Below, in pieces: positions 32,902 through 42,229 of a DNA stretch of 64,000 bases. Location: NCBI RefSeq assembly GCF_902833225.1, contig NZ_CADFEI010000011.1, positions 124,001 through 188,000 of the forward strand, given 5' to 3'. The notes under the pieces are model-generated. The model was not told where the DNA came from, did not search any database, and worked only from the letters and a program-made list of their open reading frames with translations. Made by a program: the position numbers and the translations under genes. Within the stretch, counting starts at the first letter, position 1. Each line of letters opens with the position of its first letter. The stretch is from Burkholderia sp. BCC1644. Lineage in GTDB: Bacteria; Pseudomonadota; Gammaproteobacteria; Burkholderiales; Burkholderiaceae.

Positions 32902-33060
32902 TCGGCTCTCTCGACAAACAACAAAAACGGTGCGGCAACCGGACGCGGCGTCCGGCAGCCCCACCCCGCATTGTGCCATCGCCGGCTGCGACGTTATTAC
33001 ACAATGCAGCCGAATCGCGCGTTTATATACTCGAAAGCATCTAAAAAGCGCGAGACCGTC

Positions 33061-34452
33061 ATGAGTTCTGGTTCTGCCGACACAATGTTCCGTCCCGATT
33101 TGCTCGCGAAATACGGCGCGAACGGGCCGCGCTATACGTCATACCCCACCGCGCTGCAGTTCCGCGACGATTTCGACCCGGCCGACTACGTGCGCGCGGC
33201 CGGCGACCCCGGTGCGTCGTCGAGCGAGCTGTCGCTGTACTTCCACATCCCGTTCTGCAACACCGCGTGCTTCTACTGCGGCTGCAACAAGATCGCGACC
33301 AACAACCACCGCCGCGCCCGCCCGTATCTCGACCAGCTCAAGCGCGAGATGGCGCTGCAGGCCGCGCTGTTCGATCCGTCCCGCCCCGTCACGCAGCTGC
33401 ACTGGGGCGGCGGCACGCCGACCTTCCTGTCCGACGACGAAACGGCCGAGCTGATGGCGGCCACCCGCGAGCACTTCGCGCTCGCGCCGGACGCCGACGC
33501 CGAGTTCTCGATCGAGATCGATCCGCGCACGGTCACGCCCGCGACCCTCGTGCACCTGCGCACGATCGGCTTCAACCGGCTGAGCCTCGGCGTGCAGGAT
33601 TTCGATCCGGTCGTGCAGCAGGCGATCAACCGCATCCAGCCGCTCGCGATGACGGCCGACCTGCTCGCCGCCGCCCGCGCGACGGGCTTTCATTCGGTGA
33701 GCGTCGACCTGATCTACGGGCTGCCGCACCAGACCGTCGCCGTGTTCGCGCGCACGCTCGAGACGATCATCGAGCTCGCGCCCGATCGCCTGTCGGTGTT
33801 CGGCTACGCGCACATGCCGCACCTGTTCAAGATGCAGCGGCAGATCGACGATGCGACGCTGCCGCCGCCCGAAACGCGCATCGCGCTGCTCGGCCTCGCG
33901 ATCGACATGCTGACGTCGGCCGGCTACGTGTACATCGGAATGGACCACTTCGCGCGGCCGTCCGACGAGCTCGTGCGCGCGCAGCGCAACGGCACGCTGC
34001 AGCGCAATTTCCAGGGCTACAGCACGCGCGCGGATACCGATCTCGTCGGCTTCGGCGTGTCGTCGATCGGCAAGGTCGGCGACGTCTACGCGCAGAACGC
34101 GAAGGATCTGCCCGCCTACGGCGCCGCCCTCGACGCGGGCCGGCTGCCGATCGCGCGCGGCGTGCGGCTCACGCCCGACGACCGGCTGCGCCGCGACGTG
34201 ATCACACAACTGATGTGCAACCTCGACCTGCCGTTCTCGCACGTCGAGGCCGCGCACGGCATCCGCTTCGCCGATCATTTCGCGCGCGAGCTCGACGCGT
34301 TGCGCCCGTTCGAGCGCGACGGGCTGCTGACGATCGCGGGCGACCGCCTGACGATCCATCCGGCCGGCCGGATGGTCGTGCGCAACATCGCGATGGCGTT
34401 CGACGCGTATCTGGGCCAGACGCCGCAGCAGCGCTACTCGCGCACCGTCTGA
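33061..34452 (+). CDS. hemN: Oxygen-independent coproporphyrinogen III oxidase
   Basis: A 463-residue radical-SAM enzyme converting coproporphyrinogen III to protoporphyrinogen IX without oxygen. The SAM cluster motif is FCNTACFYCGC (CxxxCxxC plus the extra Cys), preceded by GPRYTSYPTALQF, the HemN N-terminal signature. GGGTPTFL and the C-terminal HemN domain are intact. It starts at 33061; longer in-frame ATGs upstream are unlikely. No clear FNR/ANR box was found in the upstream region, although the reaction is anaerobic. Confidence 0.95.
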   Translation: MSSGSADTMFRPDLLAKYGANGPRYTSYPTALQFRDDFDPADYVRAAGDPGASSSELSLYFHIPFCNTACFYCGCNKIATNNHRRARPYLDQLKREMALQAALFDPSRPVTQLHWGGGTPTFLSDDETAELMAATREHFALAPDADAEFSIEIDPRTVTPATLVHLRTIGFNRLSLGVQDFDPVVQQAINRIQPLAMTADLLAAARATGFHSVSVDLIYGLPHQTVAVFARTLETIIELAPDRLSVFGYAHMPHLFKMQRQIDDATLPPPETRIALLGLAIDMLTSAGYVYIGMDHFARPSDELVRAQRNGTLQRNFQGYSTRADTDLVGFGVSSIGKVGDVYAQNAKDLPAYGAALDAGRLPIARGVRLTPDDRLRRDVITQLMCNLDLPFSHVEAAHGIRFADHFARELDALRPFERDGLLTIAGDRLTIHPAGRMVVRNIAMAFDAYLGQTPQQRYSRTV

Positions 34453-34524
34453 CACCCGCGCCGGCCGCATGCGGGCCGCCGGTTTGATACAGTGTGGGGC
34501 TTACGTTCCGCCAGAACCCGCACG

Positions 34525-34782
34525 ATGCGCACCACCAAAGCGACCTACGCCGTCGAACGCCTGAAGACCCGCTCCGGCAACCCGCAATTCGCGGCCGTCG
34601 CGATGGCGGGCGGCCTGTTCTATCTCGTCGACCGCTCCGGCGGCACCACCGAGAAGCGCTGCGAGCCGCTGCCGCTCGACGAGTTCGTCAAGTTCGTCGA
34701 TGAATTCGGCCCCAAAAAACCGCGCAAGGCGAGCAAGCTCGACCTCGCATTCGAGGCGCAGATCAAGAAGAGCAAAGGGTAA
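34525..34782 (+). CDS. Small conserved-looking protein of unknown function
   Basis: An 85-residue basic protein, MRTTKATYAVERLKTRSGNPQFAAVAMAG-type start, ending in a Lys-rich tail (KKPRKASKLDL, QIKKSKG). The regular codon use and typical third-position GC bias support it as real. No domain is recognised. It follows hemN by 72 bp and precedes the pcm-like gene by 104 bp. Confidence 0.65.
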   Translation: MRTTKATYAVERLKTRSGNPQFAAVAMAGGLFYLVDRSGGTTEKRCEPLPLDEFVKFVDEFGPKKPRKASKLDLAFEAQIKKSKG

Positions 34783-34886
34783 GGGTCTGTTGCAGGCCGC
34801 CTGAAGGCTTCGCAGCCGCCCCGTTTGGTACAATCACGAAGTTTCTCTATCCCCGCTGATGGCCGACCAGGCTGCGTGACCACACC

Positions 34887-35543
34887 ATGAATATCGAAAA
34901 CGCGCGTTTCAACATGATCGAACAACAGATCCGGCCGTGGGACGTGCTGGATCTGGACGTCCTGGGCCTGCTGTCGATCGTCAAGCGTGAAAACTACGTT
35001 CCGGCCGAATACCGCGATATCGCGTTCGCCGACCTCGAACTGCCGCTGCCCGGCGGCACCAGCAAGATGCTGTTCCCGCGCGTCGAAGCGCGCGTGCTGC
35101 AGGAGCTGACGGTCAAGAAGCACGAGAACGTGCTGCTGATCGGCGCGGGTTCGGGCTACCTGGCCGCCCTGTTCGCCCATCGCGCACAGCACGTGACGGC
35201 CGTCGAGATCGATCCGACGATCGCGAAGTTCGCGGAAGACAACCTGCGCAACGACGGCGTGACCAACGCTGAAGTCGTGCTCGGCGACGGTTCGCGGGGC
35301 TGGGCCGGCAAGGCGCCGTACGACGTGATCTGCGTCGCGGGCGGCCTGCCCGTCGTGCCGCAGGAGATGCTCGAGCAACTGAAGGTCGGCGGCCGCCTGT
35401 CGGCATTCGTCGGCGGCCGTCCGGTGATGAAGGCGCAGATCATCACGCGCATCGACGACAAGCAGTACCGCGTCGCCGACGTGTTCGAAACGTACATCGA
35501 CCACCTCGTCAACGCGATCGAGCCGTCGCGCTTCAAGTTCTGA
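34887..35543 (+). CDS. pcm: Protein-L-isoaspartate O-methyltransferase family protein
   Basis: A 218-residue methyltransferase. The SAM site is NVLLIGAGSGYLAALFA (about residues 80-96), then VTAVEIDP, and FNMIEQQIRPWDVLD near the N-terminus is typical of the PCMT-like branch found upstream of rhodanese/tolC genes in beta-proteobacteria. The exact substrate of this branch is uncertain. A rhodanese gene follows after 14 bp, probably in the same operon. Confidence 0.88.
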   Translation: MNIENARFNMIEQQIRPWDVLDLDVLGLLSIVKRENYVPAEYRDIAFADLELPLPGGTSKMLFPRVEARVLQELTVKKHENVLLIGAGSGYLAALFAHRAQHVTAVEIDPTIAKFAEDNLRNDGVTNAEVVLGDGSRGWAGKAPYDVICVAGGLPVVPQEMLEQLKVGGRLSAFVGGRPVMKAQIITRIDDKQYRVADVFETYIDHLVNAIEPSRFKF

Positions 35544-35557
35544 GCAGCGGAGCCTCC

Positions 35558-35881
35558 ATGCAGATCCTGACGCCCGCGATGCTCGCGGAATGGCTCGGCG
35601 ATGCGACGCGCCCCGCACCGGTCGTGCTCGACGTGCGTGAGCCGTGGGAAATCGCGACCGCGCAGATCGCCGGCAGCGTGTCGATCCCGATGCAGCAGAT
35701 TCCCGCGCGCAGCGAGGAGCTCGACGACGAAACGGAAATCGTCTGCGTGTGCCATCACGGGATGCGCAGCGCGCAGGTCGCGATGTTCCTCGAATCGCGC
35801 GGCTTCACGAAGCTGTACAACCTGCAAGGCGGGATCGACGCGTGGTCGCGCGACGTCGATCCGTCCGTGCCGCGTTACTGA
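35558..35881 (+). CDS. Rhodanese-like sulfurtransferase
   Basis: A 107-residue single rhodanese domain. LDVREPWEIATAQIAGSVSIPM forms the CH2A-like N-terminus and CVCHHGMRSAQVAMFL carries the active-site loop with the catalytic Cys at about residue 65. It probably carries persulfide sulfur. It forms a two-gene operon with the pcm-like gene. Confidence 0.9.
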   Translation: MQILTPAMLAEWLGDATRPAPVVLDVREPWEIATAQIAGSVSIPMQQIPARSEELDDETEIVCVCHHGMRSAQVAMFLESRGFTKLYNLQGGIDAWSRDVDPSVPRY

Positions 35882-36047
35882 CCTGTCCGGCGGCGCATCG
35901 CGCGCCGCCTCGCCGCCCGGCACACTGCCGCCGGCCGCACTGATCCGCCGAACGGGCACGCATCGCGTGCCCGTTGCTCTTTTCCGCCCCGCTCCGTCTC
36001 CTTCCGCACGCCGCCGCCGACGCGCAGCGGCGCAGCGCCCCCGACCG

Positions 36048-36076
36048 TGCACCATTTGCGCCCGCGCGCCTGCACC
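36048..36076 (+). promoter_or_regulatory. TGCACC repeats, possible NtrC half-sites
   Basis: TGCACC occurs at 36048-36053 and 36071-36076, about 95-125 bp upstream of a sigma-54 promoter. This is the usual enhancer distance. TGCACC is the left arm of the NtrC consensus, but the matching right arms are not convincing. Apart from this and the promoter, 35882-36246 holds nothing recognisable. Confidence 0.25.
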
Positions 36077-36171
36077 GCAACGGACCGCGGATGCTGCACG
36101 ACGCATCATCCGCACCACCCCGACGCCCCGGAACGCCCCGCACAGGCACGCCCGGCGTGCATCCGCGCGAC

Positions 36172-36186
36172 TGGCACATGCCTTGC
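36172..36186 (+). promoter_or_regulatory. Sigma-54 promoter of the urea transporter operon
   Basis: TGGCAC (36172-36177), five bases, then TTGC (36183-36186) is a perfect -24/-12 element for RpoN. The expected start near 36198 gives a 50-nt leader before urtA. Nitrogen-limitation control through NtrC is the usual arrangement. Confidence 0.75.
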
Positions 36187-36246
36187 GTTACACGATGGCA
36201 GGCGCCGCCACGGCGCACGCGCATCCAACACGACAAGGGGATCCCG

Positions 36247-37554
36247 ATGAAACGTCGCAGTCTGTTGAAGTTCGGTTCGATGGCCGGCGCGCTCGCGCTG
36301 GCGGGCAAGAGCCCGTTCGCGCACGCCGCCGATGCGGGCACCGGCCCGATCAAGGTCGGCATCCTGCATTCGCTGTCGGGCACGATGGCGATCTCGGAGA
36401 CGTCGCTGAAGGACACCGCGCTGATGACGATCGCCGACATCAACAAGAGCGGCGGCGTGATGGGCCGCAAGCTCGAGCCCGTGGTGGTCGATCCCGCGTC
36501 GAACTGGCCGCTGTTCGCCGAGAAGGCGCGCCAGTTGCTCACGCAGGACAAGGTGGCGTGCGTGTTCGGCTGCTGGACGTCGGTGTCGCGCAAGTCCGTG
36601 CTGCCGGTGTTCGAGGAGCTGAACGGGCTGCTCTACTACCCGGTGCAGTATGAGGGCGAGGAAATGTCGCGCAACGTGTTCTACACGGGCGCCGCGCCGA
36701 ACCAGCAGGCGATTCCGGCCGTCGAGTACCTGATGGGCGCGGAAGGCGGCGGCGCGAAGCGCTTCTTCCTGCTCGGCACCGACTACGTGTACCCGCGCAC
36801 GACCAACAAGATCCTGCGTGCATTCCTGAAATCGAAGGGCGTGAAGGATACCGATATTCAGGAGGTCTACACGCCGTTCGGCCACAGCGATTACCAGACC
36901 ATCGTCGCGAACATCAAGAATTTCTCTCAAGGCGGCAAGACGACCGTGATCTCGACGATCAACGGCGACTCGAACGTGCCGTTCTACAAGGAACTCGGCA
37001 ACCAGGGGATCAAGGCGACCGACGTGCCGGTCGTCGCGTTCTCGGTCGGCGAGGAAGAACTGCGCGGGATCGATACGAAGCCGCTCGTCGGCCACCTCGC
37101 CGCGTGGAACTACTTCATGTCAGTGAAGAACCCGACCAACACGAAGTTCAAGGATCAGTTCGCCGCATGGGTGAAGGCGAACAACCTGCCGGGCGGCGCG
37201 AAGCGCGTGACCAACGACCCGATGGAAGCGACCTACGTCGGCATCCACATGTGGAAGCAGGCCGTCGAGAAGGCGAAGAGCACCGACGTCGACAAGGTGC
37301 GCGTCGCGATGATCGGCCAGACCGTCGCCGCGCCGTCGGGCTTCACGCTCGCGATGGACGGCAACCATCACCTGCACAAGCCGGTGATGATCGGCGAGAT
37401 TCGCGGCGACGGGCAATTCAACGTCGTGTGGAAGACCAAGACCGCGGTGCGCGCGCAACCGTGGAGCCCGTTCATCGCGGGCAACCAGGGCAAGCCGGAC
37501 ATCGTCACGTCGATCCCGGCGTTCCTGCGCCGGCAGCGCACGGCGCTGGCCTGA
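36247..37554 (+). CDS. urtA: Urea ABC transporter, substrate-binding protein
   Basis: A 435-residue periplasmic binding protein with a signal peptide (MKRRSLLKFGSMAGALALAGKSPFAHA) and a Peripla_BP_5 fold: IKVGILHSLSGTMAISETSLKDTALM and KVACVFGCWTSVSRKSVLPVFEE are UrtA-specific compared with amino-acid receptors. It captures urea for the UrtBCDE permease. It is the first gene of the operon, under a sigma-54 promoter. Confidence 0.95.
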   Translation: MKRRSLLKFGSMAGALALAGKSPFAHAADAGTGPIKVGILHSLSGTMAISETSLKDTALMTIADINKSGGVMGRKLEPVVVDPASNWPLFAEKARQLLTQDKVACVFGCWTSVSRKSVLPVFEELNGLLYYPVQYEGEEMSRNVFYTGAAPNQQAIPAVEYLMGAEGGGAKRFFLLGTDYVYPRTTNKILRAFLKSKGVKDTDIQEVYTPFGHSDYQTIVANIKNFSQGGKTTVISTINGDSNVPFYKELGNQGIKATDVPVVAFSVGEEELRGIDTKPLVGHLAAWNYFMSVKNPTNTKFKDQFAAWVKANNLPGGAKRVTNDPMEATYVGIHMWKQAVEKAKSTDVDKVRVAMIGQTVAAPSGFTLAMDGNHHLHKPVMIGEIRGDGQFNVVWKTKTAVRAQPWSPFIAGNQGKPDIVTSIPAFLRRQRTALA

Positions 37555-37667
37555 CGCGATGCAGGGGCGCGCGCACCGGCGCGCTGCCCCGCTCGCACGC
37601 ATGCACCGATGCGCCGGCCGGCACATCGGTGCATGAATCCGCCTCCCTACGCCGACAGGATCTCCCG

Positions 37668-39287
37668 ATGCCTACACGCTTTCGCCGCGCCGCCGTCGCG
37701 ATCGTCGCGTGCGCCGCCCTCGCGGGCATGCTGCCGCACGCCGCATTCGCGCTGACGGCGGCCGATACCGCCGCGCTCGCCGGCGACGACTTCGACGCGA
37801 AGGAGTCCGCGATCGAGCGCCTCGCCGCCGACACCGATCCGCGCGCCGTCGCGGTGCTCAATGCACTGTCGAGCGGCGACGCGCTCGCGACCGGCGACGG
37901 CCGCTTGCTGATCCAGACCGGCGACACCGCACACGACGCGCTCACGCAGGCCGCGATGCCGGCCGGCGATGCGCAGCCCGTGATGCTGAACAACCTGCTG
38001 CGCACGAAGATCGCGGGCGCGCTGTCGGGCCTCGCGCTTGCATCGCCCGACGTCGCCGCGCGACGCGACGCGATCGATGCGCTGCTGAAGTCGCCCGACC
38101 CGGCGCTCAAGCCGATGATCGACCGCGCCCGCGCGAAGGAAACCGACCCCGCGTTGAAGCGCCGCCTCGACGCACTGTGGGCGATCGCCGCGCTGCACGA
38201 TGCCGATCCGGCGAAGCGCCTCGAAGCCGTGCAGGTGGTGGCCGCGCGCCGCGACCTCGACATGATCGAACAGCTGCGCCCGCTCGTCGCGAAGAATGCC
38301 GACGGCAGCTCCGCGGAACCCGACGCGCGTGTGCGCGACGCCGCGCAGCAAGGGCTCGACGCACTGCACACGCTGCAGCGCCGCGGCGAGATCGTCGGCA
38401 CCTTGTTCGCGGGCCTGTCGCTCGGCAGCGTGCTGCTGCTCGCCGCGCTCGGCCTCGCGATCACCTACGGGCTGATCGGCGTGATCAACATGGCGCACGG
38501 CGAATTCCTGATGATCGGTGCGTACGCAACCTATGTCGTGCAGACGCTGATCCAGCGCTACGCGCCCGGCGCATTCGACTGGTATCCGCTCGTCGCCGTG
38601 CCCGTGTCGTTCGTCACGGCCGCACTCGTCGGCATCGTGCTCGAACGTCTCGTGCTGCGGCACCTGTACGGCCGCCCGCTCGAAACGCTGCTGGCGACGT
38701 TCGGCGTGAGCCTGATCCTGATCCAGGCGACGCGCATGCTGTTCGGCGCGCAGAACGTGCAGGTCGTGAACCCGTCGTGGATGAGCGGCGGCGTGACGGT
38801 GATGCAGAACCTGATCCTGCCTTACAACCGGCTCGCGATCCTCGCGTTCGCGCTCGCGGTGGTCTTCATCGCATGGGCCGTGCTGACGAAGACGCGGCTC
38901 GGCCTGTTCGTGCGCGCGGTCACGCAGAACCGCCGGATGGCCGCATGCGTCGGCGTGAAGACCGCTCGCGTCGACGCGTATGCGTTCGCGTTCGGCGCGG
39001 GCATCGCCGGCCTCGGCGGCTGCGCGCTGTCGCAGATCGGCAACGTGGGCCCCGACCTCGGCCAGAACTACATCATCGATTCGTTCATGGCGGTTGTGCT
39101 CGGCGGTGTCGGGCAGATCGCCGGCACCGTGCTCGGCGGCTTCGGGCTCGGCCTCGCGAGCAAGGCGATCGAGCCGTTCTGGGGCGCCGTGCTCGCGAAG
39201 ATCGCGGTGCTCGTGATGATCGTGCTGTTCATCCAGAAACGCCCGCAGGGCATGTTCGCCCCGAAGGGCCGCAGCGCGGAGGCTTGA
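37668..39287 (+). CDS. urtB: Urea ABC transporter, permease UrtB
   Basis: A 539-residue permease. After a signal-like segment (residues 1-28) comes a long Ala/Asp-rich periplasmic region of about 210 residues, then the LivH-type membrane domain from about residue 245 (ALGLAITYGLIGVINMAHGEFLMIGAY). The long N-terminal extension is typical for UrtB. Start at 37668 with an AGGA site. A 113-bp gap follows urtA; urtC begins one base after the stop. Confidence 0.94.
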   Translation: MPTRFRRAAVAIVACAALAGMLPHAAFALTAADTAALAGDDFDAKESAIERLAADTDPRAVAVLNALSSGDALATGDGRLLIQTGDTAHDALTQAAMPAGDAQPVMLNNLLRTKIAGALSGLALASPDVAARRDAIDALLKSPDPALKPMIDRARAKETDPALKRRLDALWAIAALHDADPAKRLEAVQVVAARRDLDMIEQLRPLVAKNADGSSAEPDARVRDAAQQGLDALHTLQRRGEIVGTLFAGLSLGSVLLLAALGLAITYGLIGVINMAHGEFLMIGAYATYVVQTLIQRYAPGAFDWYPLVAVPVSFVTAALVGIVLERLVLRHLYGRPLETLLATFGVSLILIQATRMLFGAQNVQVVNPSWMSGGVTVMQNLILPYNRLAILAFALAVVFIAWAVLTKTRLGLFVRAVTQNRRMAACVGVKTARVDAYAFAFGAGIAGLGGCALSQIGNVGPDLGQNYIIDSFMAVVLGGVGQIAGTVLGGFGLGLASKAIEPFWGAVLAKIAVLVMIVLFIQKRPQGMFAPKGRSAEA

Positions 39288-39288
39288 C

Positions 39289-40476
39289 GTGACTTCATTC
39301 ACCGATTCGCTGTCGAACCCGGTCGCCGATTCACCCAAGCCCGCTGCCGCCGCGCGCGCGGCCGACGGCTTCGCGCTCGGCCTGCCGCCGCGCCCGGCGC
39401 TGCTGTCGCGCCGCGCATGGCTCGCGCTCGTCGCGTTGTGCATCGCGATCGGCATCGGCGTGCCGCTCGCCGCGCTCGTCGCGCCCGAAGCGAGCGCGTT
39501 CCATCTGTCCGCATACGCGATGACGCTCGCCGGCAAACTGATGTGCTACGCGATCGCCGCGCTCGCGCTCGATCTCGTGTGGGGCTACTGCGGAATCCTG
39601 AGCCTCGGCCATGGCCTCTTCTTCGCGCTCGGCGGTTATGCGATCGGCATGTACCTGATGCGCGAGATCGGCCGCGACGGCAAGTACGGCAGCGACCTGC
39701 CCGACTTCATGGTGTTTCTCGACTGGCACCAGTTGCCGTGGTACTGGAGCGGCACGCAGCACCTCGCGTGGGCGCTCGCGCTCGTCGTGCTCGCGCCGGC
39801 CGTGCTCGCCTGGGTGTTCGGCTTCTTCACGTTCCGTTCCCGCGTGAAGGGCGTATACCTGTCGATCATCACGCAGGCGCTGACGTTCGCCGCGATGCTG
39901 CTGTTCTTTCGCAACGAGACGGGCTTCGGCGGCAACAACGGCTTCACCGACTTCAAGCGCATCGCGGGCTTCGCGATCACGTCGCCCGGCACGCGCACGG
40001 TGCTGTTGCTGCTGACGTTCGCGACGCTCGTGCTGTCGTTCATCGCCGCGCGCGCGATCGTCACGAGCAAGCTCGGGCGCGTCGTCACCGCGGTGCGCGA
40101 CGGCGAGACGCGGCTGATGTTCCTCGGCTACAGCCCGCTCGCGTACAAGCTGTTCGTGTGGACCGTGTCGGCCGTGCTGTGCGGCATCGCAGGGGCGCTG
40201 TACGTGCCGCAGGTCGGCATCATCAATCCCGGCGAGATGTCGCCCGGCAACTCGATCGAAATGGCGATCTGGGTCGCGGTAGGCGGACGCGGCACGCTGA
40301 TCGGGCCGATCGTCGGCGCGTTCGCGGTGAACGGCGCGAAGAGCCTGTTTACCGCGTACTTCGCCGAATACTGGCTGTTCTTCCTCGGCCTGATCTTCGT
40401 GCTCGTGCCGCTGCTGCTGCCGCGCGGGATCATGGGCCTCGTCGAAACCTTGATCGCGAAAGGGAAACGCGCATGA
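39289..40476 (+). CDS. urtC: Urea ABC transporter, permease UrtC
   Basis: A 395-residue LivM-type permease starting at GTG 39289. DLVWGYCGILSLGHGLFFALGGYAIGMYLM (about residues 97-126) and SRVKGVYLSIITQALTFAAMLLFFRNETGFGGNNG are UrtC hallmarks. It partners UrtB in the inner-membrane channel. Its stop overlaps the urtD start (ATGA). Confidence 0.94.
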   Translation: MTSFTDSLSNPVADSPKPAAAARAADGFALGLPPRPALLSRRAWLALVALCIAIGIGVPLAALVAPEASAFHLSAYAMTLAGKLMCYAIAALALDLVWGYCGILSLGHGLFFALGGYAIGMYLMREIGRDGKYGSDLPDFMVFLDWHQLPWYWSGTQHLAWALALVVLAPAVLAWVFGFFTFRSRVKGVYLSIITQALTFAAMLLFFRNETGFGGNNGFTDFKRIAGFAITSPGTRTVLLLLTFATLVLSFIAARAIVTSKLGRVVTAVRDGETRLMFLGYSPLAYKLFVWTVSAVLCGIAGALYVPQVGIINPGEMSPGNSIEMAIWVAVGGRGTLIGPIVGAFAVNGAKSLFTAYFAEYWLFFLGLIFVLVPLLLPRGIMGLVETLIAKGKRA

Positions 40477-41330
40477 ACGGAACGGCCCTGTACCAGTTCA
40501 CGCCGCCGCCCGAAGACGAACTGCTCGCCGTCAGCGGCTCCGCGTCGATGGGGCGCGTGGTGCCGCAAGGCATCGACACGTCGCACGGCACGATCCTCTA
40601 CCTCGAGGATATCGAGGTGAGCTTCGACGGCTTTCGTGCGCTGAAGAAGCTGTCGCTCGCGATCGACGCGGGCGAGCTGCGCTGCGTGATCGGCCCGAAC
40701 GGCGCGGGCAAGACGACGATGATGGATGTCGTCACCGGCAAGACGCGCCCCGACGCCGGGAGCGTATTTCTCGGCCAGACGCTCGACCTCGCGCGGATGA
40801 GCGAGCCCGAGATCGCACGCGCGGGCATCGGCCGCAAGTTCCAGAAGCCGACCGTGTTCGAACAGCATCCGGTGTGGGAAAACCTCGAACTCGCGATGCA
40901 GACCGACAAGGGCTGGCTCGCATCGCTGCGCGCGCGGCTCGACCGCTCGGCGCAGGCGAAGATCGAGGAAACGCTCGCGTTGATCGGCCTCGAAAGTCAC
41001 GCATACCGTGCAGCCGGCGAACTGTCGCACGGGCAGAAGCAGCGGCTCGAGATCGGCATGCTGCTGATGCAGCGCCCCGCCCTGCTGCTGCTCGACGAGC
41101 CGGCGGCCGGGATGACCGACCACGAGACGATGGAACTCGCCGAACTGCTGAACACGCTGCGCGGCACCTGCTCGATGATGGTCGTCGAGCACGACATGGA
41201 ATTCGTCGCGGCACTCGCGGGCGACACGGGCCGCGTGACGGTGATGGCCGAAGGCGCGGTGCTCGCGCAGGGCACGCTCGACCAGGTCAAGCGCGACGAC
41301 GCGGTGATCGAGTCTTATCTCGGACGATGA
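40473..41330 (+). CDS. urtD: Urea ABC transporter, ATPase UrtD
   Basis: A 285-residue ATPase. Walker A GPNGAGKTT (about residues 72-80), signature LSHGQKQRLEIGMLL, Walker B LLLLDEPAAGMTD and the switch His in VVEHDMEF are all intact. The N-terminal 40 residues precede the ABC core, as usual in UrtD. It is translationally coupled to urtC and four bases from urtE. Confidence 0.95.
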   Translation: MNGTALYQFTPPPEDELLAVSGSASMGRVVPQGIDTSHGTILYLEDIEVSFDGFRALKKLSLAIDAGELRCVIGPNGAGKTTMMDVVTGKTRPDAGSVFLGQTLDLARMSEPEIARAGIGRKFQKPTVFEQHPVWENLELAMQTDKGWLASLRARLDRSAQAKIEETLALIGLESHAYRAAGELSHGQKQRLEIGMLLMQRPALLLLDEPAAGMTDHETMELAELLNTLRGTCSMMVVEHDMEFVAALAGDTGRVTVMAEGAVLAQGTLDQVKRDDAVIESYLGR

Positions 41331-41334
41331 TGCG

Positions 41335-42027
41335 ATGCTGAAGATCGAAGCACTGAACCAGTACTACGGCGGCAGCCACATCCTGCGCAACGTGAACCTC
41401 GCCGCCGACGACGGCAAGCTCACCGTGCTGCTCGGCCGCAACGGCGTCGGCAAGAGCACGTTGCTGCGCTGCCTGATGGGCGTCGTCGCCGCGAAAAGCG
41501 GCAGCGTGTCGTGGCGCGGCACCGCGCTCGGTGCGCTGCCGCCGTATGCGCGCGTCGCGGCCGGGCTCGCGTACGTGCCGCAGGGTCGCGACATCTTTCC
41601 GCGGCTGACCGTCGAGGAAAACCTGCTCGTCGGCGCGGCGAGCCGCAAGGCGCCGTCGAAGGTACCCGACCGCATCTACGACCTGTTCCCGGTGCTGAAG
41701 GACATGCGCGCGCGGCGCGGCGGCGACCTGTCGGGCGGCCAGCAGCAGCAGCTCGCGATCGGCCGCGCGCTGATGAGCGAGCCGCAGTTGCTGATCCTCG
41801 ACGAGCCGACCGAAGGCATCCAGCCGTCGATCATCCAGGACATCGGCCGCACGCTGCGCCAGCTCGTCGACGAATCGAGGATGACCGTGCTGCTCGTCGA
41901 ACAGTATTACGACTTCGCGCAATCGATCGCGGACAGCTACTGGGTGATGAGCCGCGGCGAGATCGTCGCGGGCGGCGACGCGCACGACATGGAGACGAAC
42001 GGCGTGCGCGAACTGATCGCGGTGTGA
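41335..42027 (+). CDS. urtE: Urea ABC transporter, ATPase UrtE
   Basis: A 230-residue LivF-type ATPase. Walker A GRNGVGKST, signature LSGGQQQQLAIGRAL, Walker B LLILDEPTEGIQPS and the His-switch region (VEQYYDF, where the usual His is replaced by Tyr as in other UrtE/LivF proteins). It completes the transporter. A repeat-bearing gap separates it from ureD. Confidence 0.95.
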   Translation: MLKIEALNQYYGGSHILRNVNLAADDGKLTVLLGRNGVGKSTLLRCLMGVVAAKSGSVSWRGTALGALPPYARVAAGLAYVPQGRDIFPRLTVEENLLVGAASRKAPSKVPDRIYDLFPVLKDMRARRGGDLSGGQQQQLAIGRALMSEPQLLILDEPTEGIQPSIIQDIGRTLRQLVDESRMTVLLVEQYYDFAQSIADSYWVMSRGEIVAGGDAHDMETNGVRELIAV

Positions 42028-42034
42028 TGCGCGG

Positions 42035-42106
42035 CACGGCGGTAGGCACCGCGATAGACACGGCGGTAGGCACGGCGGTAGGCACGGCGGTAGGCACCGC
42101 AACGGG
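42035..42106. repeat. Six tandem 12-bp units between urtE and ureD
   Basis: Four units read exactly CACGGCGGTAGG (42035-42046, 42059-42070, 42071-42082, 42083-42094). Two are variants (42047-42058 and 42095-42106). The array begins eight bases after the urtE stop and occupies a third of the spacer before ureD. Slipped-strand variation or a protein-binding or transcript-stability role are possible. Confidence 0.85.
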
Positions 42107-42229
42107 TACCGGCGGCCGGTTCGCGACGCGCCCGCACGCGGCGCTTCCAACGAACGCGGCATCTGCATTATTGTTCCGGTAGCATCCACGTTCTTCGCGC
42201 CCGTTTCCCTCGTTTCCCGTTCGCCGCCG

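Noticed and set aside
32902..33060. FNR/ANR box upstream of hemN
   Set aside because: No sequence close to TTGAT-N4-ATCAA was found in the divergent spacer.
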